In this document: positions 46,037-53,682 of the stretch, piece after piece | Numbering within the stretch: position 1 is the stretch's first letter | Layout of the letters: each line of letters starts with the position of its first letter | From: an uncultured Lachnospiraceae bacterium | GTDB taxonomy: Bacteria; Bacillota; Clostridia; Lachnospirales; Lachnospiraceae | Assembly (NCBI GenBank): GCA_947172645.1 | Contig: CAMWBY010000002.1 | Coordinates: forward strand, 62,001-126,000 | Direction: 5' to 3' | DNA length: 64,000 nt | Program-made: the position numbers and the translations under genes | Notes under the pieces: model-generated | What the model saw: the letters and a program-made list of their open reading frames with translations, nothing else | What the model was told of the DNA's origin: nothing | Databases searched by the model: none

Positions 46037-46048
46037 AACGGTGCTCCC

Positions 46049-46828
46049 CTATATCAGCATAAGGTTTCTGATATACGAAATCGTGTAGTCCACGCCTTTA
46101 TCCCCCAGTTCACCGCGCCATGTTTCGGAATGGGGTTCGATACTCAGGCCTTCTTCATATCCTTTCTCATACAGCACGGCGAAGAACGCGCCCCAATTGG
46201 TCATATCCATTCCCGCCGGAGGGTCGTCAAAACGCTTACCGTCAATCAAGAGCGCCCCTTTGATATGCACATGGATAAACCGTTCGCCCCAGTCCTTGGC
46301 CTCCTGCAGATAATCTCCCCCTGCGTAAATACAGTGGGAAGTATCGTACTTAATGTACAAGTCCTTTAAGTACCCGTGAATCATCGTAAAAGCCATGGAA
46401 TCGCAGACAAAGTTGTTCCACCTGCAATTATAAGTTGCAATTCTCACACCCTTTTGCTTTCCGAAAGCAATGAGTTTTTCAAAATAAGAAATTGCAAGCT
46501 GGCAGTTTTCATAATAAGAAAGCTCATCCACATAGTTACAGCCAGTAATATAAATGGTGCATCCCAACTTGGCCGCCGCCTCAATCAGACGGCATTCCAG
46601 GGCAAGTTCATCCTCGCAGATGCCTTCTTTGCAGATTCGTCCGCTTCCCCAACGTCCCACAGCCTGGACGGGCAGCTCATACCGCTCGCTGTATTCTTTC
46701 ACCTCGTCCACATGGGCCAAAAACTCCTCCGCCCGGTCGTTTACATCAAGTTCCACAAAGGAAAGCCCTTTTTCCTTTACTTTAATAAAATCTTCTTCCG
46801 TTATCCAAGAAATAATCCCTAGTTTCAT
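46049..46828 (-). CDS. TIM-barrel sugar phosphate isomerase/epimerase-like protein (1)
   Basis: 259 residues, AP-endonuclease-2-type barrel. Candidate metal ligands lie in YDTSHCIYAGG, FIHVHIKG and LSIEPH. It lies 12 nt upstream of the acetyltransferase. In characterised relatives such barrels act as sugar epimerases, inosose dehydratases or C-glycoside lyases on 3-keto sugars. The substrate is unassigned. Confidence 0.82.
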   Translation of the reverse strand: MKLGIISWITEEDFIKVKEKGLSFVELDVNDRAEEFLAHVDEVKEYSERYELPVQAVGRWGSGRICKEGICEDELALECRLIEAAAKLGCTIYITGCNYVDELSYYENCQLAISYFEKLIAFGKQKGVRIATYNCRWNNFVCDSMAFTMIHGYLKDLYIKYDTSHCIYAGGDYLQEAKDWGERFIHVHIKGALLIDGKRFDDPPAGMDMTNWGAFFAVLYEKGYEEGLSIEPHSETWRGELGDKGVDYTISYIRNLMLI

Positions 46829-46848
46829 TTTCCCTCGTTTCTGCCCTA

Positions 46849-47925
46849 TTATGCAAAATAAACTGTCTTTCCGGTCTTTGCAGACTCATAGATTGCTTCC
46901 AGAATCTGTGTCACTACCATAGCCTGCTCCGGCAGTACGGTCAACGGTTTCCCATTTGCAATTGCCTCGTAAAATACTTCCTGCTCCTCGTCTTCCGGTC
47001 TTTCGGCATCACCGTCATAGAATGCAACGCCGGCCGCATCCAATGCAGGTTTCTCCACGCACTGCTTGCCATATTTTATACTGTTGATGCGCAGCCCGTC
47101 TTTCATATCGGCCCCTGCTTTCGTTCCGCAAAGGGTTGTCTTCGCCTCGTCTACTTCCAGGCTGTTAAGAGCCCATGCTGCCTCCAAGTGAATGGTAGCG
47201 CCATTTTTCATTTTAATAAAGCCAAATGCAGAATCTTCTACCGTAAATATCTCCGGGTCCCAATCTCCCCATGCGTTTCCGGTATCCTTCTGGTCCGCCA
47301 ACTTACGGAATACGGAGCCTGTCACGGATTCCGGCTCATAGTTATCCATCATCCAAAGCGTCAAATCAAGCGCATGTGTCCCGATGTCAATGAGGGGACC
47401 GCCGCCCTGTTTTTCTGCATCCAGGAATACGCCCCATGTAGGAACGGCTCTTCTGCGAATTGCATGCGCCTTCGCGTAATAAACCTCTCCTAAGTCACCG
47501 TTTACGCAGGCTTTTTTCAGATACTGGGAATCGCTTCTGTAACGGTTCTGATAACCGATTGTCAAAATCTTTCCTGTTTCTTTTGCTGTCTTCACCATTT
47601 CCTGTGCCTCTGCATAGGTCTTTGCCATAGGCTTCTCGCACAAAACATTCTTTCCCGCCTTCATGGCCGCTATCGAAATAGGCGCATGGCTGCTGTTAGG
47701 AGTCAGCACATATACCGCATCCAAATCCTCTTTGATTAATTCCTCATAATCCGTATAGACGCGGGCATCCTCTGTGCCGTACTCTTTTTTTGCCTTCTCG
47801 GCGCGTTCTTCTATTAAATCGCAAAAAGCGACAATATTATAATGACCTGTCCTCTTCATAGCAGGCAGATGCTTATTGTTCGCAATGCCGCCGCATCCTA
47901 CAACACCAACATTTAATGTTTTCAT
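46849..47925 (-). CDS. Gfo/Idh/MocA-family oxidoreductase (1)
   Basis: 358 residues. Rossmann loop VGVVGCGGIANNKHLPAMK, the Lys of LCEKPMAKTYAEA, and the catalytic DIGTHALDLTLWMMD. NAD(P)-dependent dehydrogenase of sugars or inositols. AAGGAGG before ATG. Part of the cargo operon. Confidence 0.9.
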   Translation of the reverse strand: MKTLNVGVVGCGGIANNKHLPAMKRTGHYNIVAFCDLIEERAEKAKKEYGTEDARVYTDYEELIKEDLDAVYVLTPNSSHAPISIAAMKAGKNVLCEKPMAKTYAEAQEMVKTAKETGKILTIGYQNRYRSDSQYLKKACVNGDLGEVYYAKAHAIRRRAVPTWGVFLDAEKQGGGPLIDIGTHALDLTLWMMDNYEPESVTGSVFRKLADQKDTGNAWGDWDPEIFTVEDSAFGFIKMKNGATIHLEAAWALNSLEVDEAKTTLCGTKAGADMKDGLRINSIKYGKQCVEKPALDAAGVAFYDGDAERPEDEEQEVFYEAIANGKPLTVLPEQAMVVTQILEAIYESAKTGKTVYFA

Positions 47926-47973
47926 GATACTTTCCTCCTTATAGGGCTTTTTTTATTTTTACATCGCTTAATC

Positions 47974-48729
47974 TTATTTCGTTTTTACATAGTTCAGGCT
48001 TTTTTCCATATTTTCCATCGGGCTTCCATATGTATGCGTATCCTGTTCGATGACCAGCCACTTGGCGCCGCTCTCTACCGCGGCAGGCACTACTTTGTCC
48101 GCGCCGACCTCGCCGTCTCCTACCGCTACAAGCACTACCTCGCCGTCCTTACGGATAAAGTCCTTCACATGCACGACCGGGCAGCGTCCGCTGTATTTAT
48201 GCAGATAGGTGACAGGGTCCGCCCCGCCTACCTTCACCCAACACAAATCAAGCTCTGTTTTCAACTGTTCTGCAGGAATTGTGTCATAGAGGGCATCCAA
48301 TTGATATCCGCCCTCCGGCGTTTTCTCAAACTCAAAATTATGGTTGTGATAGAGAAGTTCCATCCCGGCTTCCCGGCATTTCCCGGCAATCTTTACAATC
48401 GTGTCAAGGGTATTCTGATACTTGCTTCCGCCGTACCATTTTTCCTTGTCTAAGTAAGGGATGGCCACGTATTTACAGCCAATCTCCTTGTAATCCTGCA
48501 CCGTTTTGTCTAAGTCCTGTTCAAATTCACTCATAGGCACGTGGGCGCTGATAGCCTGTAATCCTGCAGCTTCTATGCAGTCGCGAATTTCCTTCGGCGA
48601 TTTCCCGTACAGCCCTGCCAATTCCACTCCGTCATATCCCATGTCTGCAAGCTGCTGCATCGTCTTGCCAAAATCCGCCTCGGCCTGCTCACGCACAGAA
48701 TATACCTGTGCCGCAATCGGTAATTTCAT
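47974..48729 (-). CDS. TIM-barrel sugar phosphate isomerase/epimerase-like protein (2)
   Basis: 251 residues. MGYDGVELAGLYG, HNHNFEFE (metal), LDLCWVKVGG, PVVHVKDFI and KWLVIEQDTHTYG are typical of the inosose-dehydratase-like branch. AAGGAG before ATG. Downstream of the second dehydrogenase by 25 nt. Confidence 0.87.
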   Translation of the reverse strand: MKLPIAAQVYSVREQAEADFGKTMQQLADMGYDGVELAGLYGKSPKEIRDCIEAAGLQAISAHVPMSEFEQDLDKTVQDYKEIGCKYVAIPYLDKEKWYGGSKYQNTLDTIVKIAGKCREAGMELLYHNHNFEFEKTPEGGYQLDALYDTIPAEQLKTELDLCWVKVGGADPVTYLHKYSGRCPVVHVKDFIRKDGEVVLVAVGDGEVGADKVVPAAVESGAKWLVIEQDTHTYGSPMENMEKSLNYVKTK

Positions 48730-48754
48730 AGCAAACTACTCCTTCCATTACTTT

Positions 48755-49807
48755 TTATTCCTCGAACCGTATCACCTGTTTCTTCTCAGAGGATTCGAAA
48801 ATAGCCTCCATCACTCTCATGACACGCGCCACTTCTTCCAGTTTAATAAGGCTCTCTTCCCTGCCATCCAATACAGCCATCACATTTTTGTAGAAATCGC
48901 AGATGTCGCTCTTCTCTTCCGGACGCTCTTCCGTAAAAATACTGTCTTCACGCCGCGGCGCCATCGTCTTTGTAAGACCGGCAGCCGTCCTTACCGGAAC
49001 CACATCCTCCTCATCCATTCCGCAGGCCCGCACAATTTTTAAGTTTTCGCCCCAGTCTCCAATCATTGCCGTGCCGTCCCTGCCAAGCACGTACCAGCGG
49101 GGAAGGTTTATGAAATTGCTTGTCCCCACTTCCACAACCATATGGACTCCGTTGGCAAATCCTAAATCCGCTGTAAAACCGTCGTCCACCAACTGATTGG
49201 TCACGTTCGTAACCGTCGCATAAATCGTCTCGAGAGCCGTACCCGGGAACAGCATAAGCGCCTGGTCTAAAAGATGTACGCCCCAATCCAATACCATGCC
49301 GCCGCCATGCTCTTTCTCCTGCCGCCAGTCCCCCGGGATGCCGCGGGAGCCGTGCACTCTGGATTCTAATCTGTACACTTCGCCTAAAGTTCCCTCAGCC
49401 ATCAGTTTTTTAACAGTAAGGAAATCCTCGTCCCAACGGCGGTTCTGGTGTACCGTCAAGAACCGGCCGTACTTTTCGGAAGCTTCTGCCATCTCCTGCA
49501 AATCCGCCGAACACAGTGTGACAGGTTTTTCGCTGACCACATTCTTCCCGGCCTTCAGTGCCGCTACCGCAATGCTCTTATGCACATCGTTAGGCGTCGC
49601 AACAAGCACGATATCCACCGTTTCATCGGCCAATAGTTCCTCCAGGCTGCCATATACATGAATCTGCCGGGAACGGGCATATTCCCGTCTTTCTTCCTTA
49701 ATATCCCAAATACCTGCCACCGACAGATTATCAATTTTTTCAATCAAGTCATAATGCCAGCCGGCCATGCCTCCGAAGCCGACCATCGCTAAAATATGCT
49801 TTTTCAT
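48755..49807 (-). CDS. Gfo/Idh/MocA-family oxidoreductase (2)
   Basis: 350 residues. Rossmann loop MVGFGGMAGWHYDLIEK, VSEKPVTLCSADL and DWGVHLLDQALML. It overlaps the preceding isomerase gene by 4 nt (ATGA), so the pair is translated together and may act on one intermediate. Confidence 0.9.
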   Translation of the reverse strand: MKKHILAMVGFGGMAGWHYDLIEKIDNLSVAGIWDIKEERREYARSRQIHVYGSLEELLADETVDIVLVATPNDVHKSIAVAALKAGKNVVSEKPVTLCSADLQEMAEASEKYGRFLTVHQNRRWDEDFLTVKKLMAEGTLGEVYRLESRVHGSRGIPGDWRQEKEHGGGMVLDWGVHLLDQALMLFPGTALETIYATVTNVTNQLVDDGFTADLGFANGVHMVVEVGTSNFINLPRWYVLGRDGTAMIGDWGENLKIVRACGMDEEDVVPVRTAAGLTKTMAPRREDSIFTEERPEEKSDICDFYKNVMAVLDGREESLIKLEEVARVMRVMEAIFESSEKKQVIRFEE

Positions 49808-50775
49808 GCCCAGTACATACTTCCTCTCTCTTCAAAAATCAGTACATTTTTCAGACATTCGATTGCCTTGAGCAATCCTTCCCTTCCGGACATCAAGCTG
49901 TCCTCATGCTCGATGCTGATGGCATAGTCATAACCTGCCAGCCTCAGTTCCGAAGCGATGGCTTTCCAGAATTCTTCCCCATGGCCGTATCCCACGGACC
50001 TGAAAATCCAGGAACGCTCAATCTCATTGCCGTAATGCATCGTATCAAGCACGCCGTTCACTGCCACATTGATAGGGTCAATCTTCGTATCTTTTGCATG
50101 GAAGTGGAACAGTGCGCCTGCTTTTCCAAGCTCGCGTATACATGCGCAAGGGTCCATGCCCTGCCAGATTAAATGGCTGGGGTCAAAGTTCGCGCCGATT
50201 TCTGGCCCTACCGCTTCCCTTAAGCGCAGCAAAGTCCTTGTATTATAAACGCAGAATCCAGGATGCAGTTCCAGTGCGATTTTATGTATGCCATGCTCTT
50301 TCGCAAAAGCCACTTTCTTTTTCCAGTAAGGAATCAGCACTTCATTCCACTGGTATTCCAAAACTTCCGTAAAATCTTCCGGCCAGGGGCATGTTACCCA
50401 GTTGGGCATAGTATCCTGCGGACTTCCTCCGGGACAGCCTGAAAATGTGTTTACTACAGGGACACCCAGCTTCTCCGCAAGTAAAATTGCATTGGTCAGG
50501 TCGTCGTCAAATTTCTTTGCGATTTCCGGATTCGGATGCACCATATTGCCGTGGCTGCTTAACGCGCTAATCTCCAGGTTATGTTTATGGATGGTGTCCA
50601 AGAATTCTTTCTGCTTCTTCTCATCCGCCAGAAGCTCCGCCGCATTGCAATGGGCCTTGCCCGGGAATCCGCCACATCCGATTTCCACCATCTGCACGCC
50701 GTTTGCCGCTAAAAAGCTGCATGCCTCGTCCAAAGACTTATCTCCCAGCACGACCGTAAAAGTTCCTAATTTCAT
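49804..50775 (-). CDS. TIM-barrel sugar phosphate isomerase/epimerase-like protein (3)
   Basis: 323 residues, longer than the other two. Metal ligands are in IALELHPGFCVYN, GANFDPSHLIWQG, FHFHAKDTK and YAISIEHEDS. It is the first gene of the six-gene cargo operon, with GGAGGG before ATG and AraC-gene terminator DNA upstream. This type is common beside Gfo/Idh/MocA enzymes in gut glycoside clusters. Confidence 0.88.
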   Translation of the reverse strand: MKLGTFTVVLGDKSLDEACSFLAANGVQMVEIGCGGFPGKAHCNAAELLADEKKQKEFLDTIHKHNLEISALSSHGNMVHPNPEIAKKFDDDLTNAILLAEKLGVPVVNTFSGCPGGSPQDTMPNWVTCPWPEDFTEVLEYQWNEVLIPYWKKKVAFAKEHGIHKIALELHPGFCVYNTRTLLRLREAVGPEIGANFDPSHLIWQGMDPCACIRELGKAGALFHFHAKDTKIDPINVAVNGVLDTMHYGNEIERSWIFRSVGYGHGEEFWKAIASELRLAGYDYAISIEHEDSLMSGREGLLKAIECLKNVLIFEERGSMYWA

Positions 50776-50874
50776 CTCTTTTCCCTCCTGTTAATTGTGA
50801 TTTATTACCAACGTTCCCGTTTCGCGCTAACAAAATTGTATATTTGTCCGGCGCTGAAATTGTGTTTATTATAC

Positions 50875-50909
50875 AAAAAGACGGCAGAAGAAAGATAGCT
50901 TTCTTCTGC
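50875..50909 (-). terminator. Terminator between the AraC gene and the cargo operon
   Basis: Perfect 11-bp stem GCAGAAGAAAG/CTTTCTTCTGC, 4-nt loop, then TCTTTTT on the minus strand. Downstream (50776-50874) the region holds TATAAT and the inverted repeat ACAAA/TTTGT, a likely activated promoter for the operon. Confidence 0.85.
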
Positions 50910-50962
50910 TGAAAAACTCATACGATTCTGCTATTTTATTCCAACACCCAACTCCTGAATTC

Positions 50963-51814
50963 CTACTGCGCCTTTCCCTTAACATGGGCCAGTCTGCGCG
51001 CTTCCAGGGGTGTCAAGCCAAAATATTTACGAAACATACGCCCAAAATTATTATAATCCAGAAATCCTACGGCTTCCGCCACTTCCGTTGCTGTGAGCGC
51101 GCCTTGTTTCAGAAGTTTCATCGCCTTATTTAACCGAATCTCATTAATATACTGCTGTGGCGCCACTCCCGCGCTCTCTTTAAAGATATGGCAGAACCGC
51201 CCCTCACTTAGGTGTACCAATTGCGCCAACTCGCAGTTGGTTATGGCTTCCGTATAATGCGTCTCGATATACTGGTAAACCGTGTTAAGCCGTTCCAGTT
51301 TTTTGCGCCGTTTTAATACGCCTTCTTCCGAAAGCATTTCCATCGCTTTGTTGCGTGCCAGATAAGTGACAAGCTTTAAAAGCTCCCCTTTGCAGACAAG
51401 TTGGTAGCCGATTTCCTTCTTCTGATACTCCTCATGAATACGCAGCATGACTCTGGAAATGTCCGAATCGCCGGAAATAATCGGGCAAAAAATAATATTC
51501 TTGTCCGCAAGTTCCCTGGAAAAATCCTCCATATCGAAAATCGCCACCATCACTTCCATTTCTCCGTTTCTGCAATATCCTTCATGCAAAACATTGCTGT
51601 TGACGATTACAAGCGTTCCTTCCTCCGCTTCCATTTCCTCCTGCTCTAACCTGATTACCGTCCGCCCGCGCACCACATAGTGCAGTTCAATCTGTTCATG
51701 CCAATGGGCGCTGAAATATTTCCCTTCGCTATTGCATTTATTTACCATTAACTGGATTGGAAATTCTTTATCCTTAAGTATTTTCTTTTCATAAAGCTCC
51801 AAATTCCTTTCCAT
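50963..51814 (-). CDS. AraC-family regulator of the cargo operon
   Basis: 283 residues. The N-terminal cupin arm (HWHEQIELHYVVRGRTVI) is followed by a C-terminal double helix-turn-helix (VHLSEGRFCHIFKESAGVAPQQYINEIRL; GFLDYNNFGRMFRKYFGLTPLEAR, seen in parts). ATG at 51814 has AAGGA 8 nt upstream. First gene at the right end of the element, 66 nt from the junction. Its promoter may include junction DNA. Confidence 0.9.
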   Translation of the reverse strand: MERNLELYEKKILKDKEFPIQLMVNKCNSEGKYFSAHWHEQIELHYVVRGRTVIRLEQEEMEAEEGTLVIVNSNVLHEGYCRNGEMEVMVAIFDMEDFSRELADKNIIFCPIISGDSDISRVMLRIHEEYQKKEIGYQLVCKGELLKLVTYLARNKAMEMLSEEGVLKRRKKLERLNTVYQYIETHYTEAITNCELAQLVHLSEGRFCHIFKESAGVAPQQYINEIRLNKAMKLLKQGALTATEVAEAVGFLDYNNFGRMFRKYFGLTPLEARRLAHVKGKAQ

Positions 51815-51849
51815 TGACACAATCCTTTCTCATTCGAATGTATGAAAAC

Positions 51850-52311
51850 TTATATTTTATCCTGTTCCATCAACCGACCGTTCCCCCACGCCGCGTCAAA
51901 ACTGAGCGCCACCTGTTTCTTATCCGTCTCCACACAGTAAATCGGCAGCTCCCGTCCGCCTACGGAACTGCTGACGGTGATGGAATCCGGCAGAAACTTG
52001 GCTACGCCCTGTATGAGCGCGATGGTGGCAAGGGCAAAAGCCGCCGATTTGGCCGCCTGCAGGAGCACTCCCTGTATAAAGCTCTTGCGCTTTTTCTCTT
52101 CCTTCGTCCGGCAGCCTGACGGACTGCTTGTGCCGCAGTACTGTCCGCTGCTTCTTGTCTGCTGCCTTTGCTTCGTCCACGCTTCCACCTGGTCCGGCTC
52201 GGGCCATACGCCGTTGTCCTGCCTGGACGCAGAATCCTTCTGGATTTTCCCCTCCAGTTCACACATGGCAAGTTTTATCTTATCGTTCCAACTTTTACCG
52301 TTTTCGTGCAT
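51850..52311 (-). CDS. 5' part of the split polysaccharide deacetylase
   Basis: About 153 residues. A cytoplasmic basic N-terminus (residues 1-85), a membrane helix (SAAFALATIALIQGVAKFL), then the opening of a NodB domain, ELPIYCVETDKKQVALSFDAAWGN, with the metal Asp. After WGN come nine foreign residues (GRLMEQDKI) and a stop in element DNA. Joined to 41032-41615 it makes one continuous 334-residue deacetylase. PdaB-like proteins of this type act on spore or wall peptidoglycan. Confidence 0.85.
   Translation of the reverse strand: MHENGKSWNDKIKLAMCELEGKIQKDSASRQDNGVWPEPDQVEAWTKQRQQTRSSGQYCGTSSPSGCRTKEEKKRKSFIQGVLLQAAKSAAFALATIALIQGVAKFLPDSITVSSSVGGRELPIYCVETDKKQVALSFDAAWGNGRLMEQDKI
51881..51890 (-). 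other. Attachment-site core, right junction
   Basis: CGTGGGGGAA on the minus strand, identical to 41606-41615. Host coding DNA (TTTGACGCGG) is upstream and element DNA (CGGTCGGTTGATGGAACAG) downstream. Confidence 0.85.
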
Positions 52312-52313
52312 AA

Positions 52314-52359
52314 TGATACCCTGCATATTGTTGTTATTACAAGTATATGCAGGGTATCA
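52314..52359 (-). promoter_or_regulatory. Hairpin covering the deacetylase ribosome-binding site
   Basis: Perfect 15-bp stem TGATACCCTGCATAT/ATATGCAGGGTATCA with a 16-nt loop. The 3' arm holds the only Shine-Dalgarno-like sequence (CAGGG) and ends 2 nt before the ATG. No T tract on the minus strand. It suggests translational control, or a site for an RNA- or DNA-binding protein. Confidence 0.6.
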
Positions 52360-52371
52360 TACTTTTTACAA

Positions 52372-53661
52372 TCATTTTCTGTCTTCTTCACCAATCATCA
52401 GGTTTAAAATCGTCACGTCCGTATCCTTCATACCGACCCTGCCAACATAACCCATGCTCTTGATTGTATCTTCCACGTTCTCCTTGACAAGCCCTTCCCC
52501 GGGACGGAAACAATGGTCTGCGTTCTCCAGCATATGCGCCATAATCGCCGCATCCACCGCCGAGGCAATCTTTGCGGCGCAGGACGACTTCGCGCCGTCG
52601 CAGACCACGCCTCCCATATTGGCAATGGTGTTCGTGATGGTATTGGACACCGCCTCGTAATCGCCCCCGTACAGATAAGTAATCGCCGCGCCCGCACCGC
52701 AGGCGGCGCTCACGGCGCCACAGTAGGCGGATAAGCTTCCGATATATTTCTTCTGGTGGATGGCAATCAGGTTGCTCACCACAAGAGCCCGGTACATCCT
52801 CTCCTTGGAAACCTTCCATTCTTTCGCGAACTCAATCACCGGAAGAGAGCAGGTCATTCCCTGGTTTCCGCTTCCCGAATTGATGATAACAGGCATGGAG
52901 CACCCGTTCATCCTGGCGTCCGAACCCGCGGCCGCCTTCGCCTTCGCCCTGACCTTGATATCGTCCCCATAGGCCGACATAAGCGTCCTGCCTACCTCCG
53001 CGCCGTAATGGTTTTTCAGCCCTTCCTCGGAGATTGCCGTATTCATCTCCACCTGTCTGCCGATAACTTCCTCCACATCTTCCATGCGCACCTCATCGGC
53101 AAACTGCAAGATATCCCTGACATTCAAGGACTCTCTTTTGTCAGGCCCCTGCTCTTTCGTCTGTCTGCCGTCATCCGTATCTTCAAACAGGATTTCTCCG
53201 TCTCTCTCCACCTTCTCTATATGGGTATGCTTCCCCGAGATAGTCACTTTGGCGCAGCGTCCTTCTCCTGTCATCTCCACCCGGATATAAAGATTCTCCA
53301 CGCCTTCCTGCAAATGACAGGTACAGAATTTCCTGTCCAACAGTTTCTTCACTTCTTCCCTGTCTTCCTGCGTCACTGCCTCCAACGCCTCAAGCTGCCT
53401 GTCCGCCCTGCCGCCGACCGCTCCCAAGACAGCCGCCGCCTCGATGCCGTGCATCCCCCCGGAATTAGGGACTGTGACGTTCTTTACATTTTTAATAATA
53501 TTCCCGCTGCAAAACACGTCCATATGTCCGGGCATACCGCCGAAAGCCTCCTTCGCAACGGCCGCCGCGTAGGCAAGCGCGATAGGCTCCGTACATCCCA
53601 AAGCCGGAACCAGCTCTTCCTTAAGAATATCAAGATAACACTGATACTGTTTCTCTTCCAT
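52372..53661 (-). CDS. L-cysteine desulfidase / UPF0597 family enzyme
   Basis: 429 residues. LVPALGCTEPIALAYAAA, PNSGGMHGIEAAAVLG, GSGNQGMTCSLPVIEFA and GGVVCDGAKSSCAAKI carry the conserved cysteines expected for the iron-sulfur cluster of the L-serine dehydratase alpha/CyuA superfamily. Likely degrades cysteine to pyruvate, ammonia and sulfide. ATG at 53661 has GGAGG 7 nt upstream. It follows the aldo/keto reductase gene by 21 nt. Confidence 0.87.
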   Translation of the reverse strand: MEEKQYQCYLDILKEELVPALGCTEPIALAYAAAVAKEAFGGMPGHMDVFCSGNIIKNVKNVTVPNSGGMHGIEAAAVLGAVGGRADRQLEALEAVTQEDREEVKKLLDRKFCTCHLQEGVENLYIRVEMTGEGRCAKVTISGKHTHIEKVERDGEILFEDTDDGRQTKEQGPDKRESLNVRDILQFADEVRMEDVEEVIGRQVEMNTAISEEGLKNHYGAEVGRTLMSAYGDDIKVRAKAKAAAGSDARMNGCSMPVIINSGSGNQGMTCSLPVIEFAKEWKVSKERMYRALVVSNLIAIHQKKYIGSLSAYCGAVSAACGAGAAITYLYGGDYEAVSNTITNTIANMGGVVCDGAKSSCAAKIASAVDAAIMAHMLENADHCFRPGEGLVKENVEDTIKSMGYVGRVGMKDTDVTILNLMIGEEDRK

Positions 53662-53682
53662 TGTCAATCCTCCATGCCTGCT

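Larger units (their letters stand above)
41613..51887. mobile_element. 10,275-bp serine-recombinase integrative element inside a deacetylase gene
   Basis: The boundaries are the two copies of CGTGGGGGAA that interrupt one reading frame. Element ends carry an inverted repeat (GTTGATGGA / TCCATCAAC). When aligned from the TG in the core, each repeat starts after exactly 12 nt and about 16 of 21 positions match. Contents in minus-strand order: AraC regulator, six sugar-metabolism genes, five-hairpin array, 49-residue ORF, large serine recombinase, Uma2 nuclease, DUF3791, DUF3990, 74-residue ORF. No conjugation or replication genes are present, so it is an IME-like or excision-only element. Confidence 0.85.

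Noticed and set aside
41637..51814. Integrative conjugative element or prophage
   Set aside because: No relaxase, type IV secretion, replication or phage structural genes between the junctions.
41606..51890. IS or composite transposon with a 10-bp target duplication
   Set aside because: No DDE transposase was found. The shared 10 bp fits a recombinase crossover core, and the enzyme present is a serine recombinase.
52314..52359. Terminator of the cysteine desulfidase gene
   Set aside because: The stem is strong but is followed by ATTATG, not T residues, on the transcribed strand.
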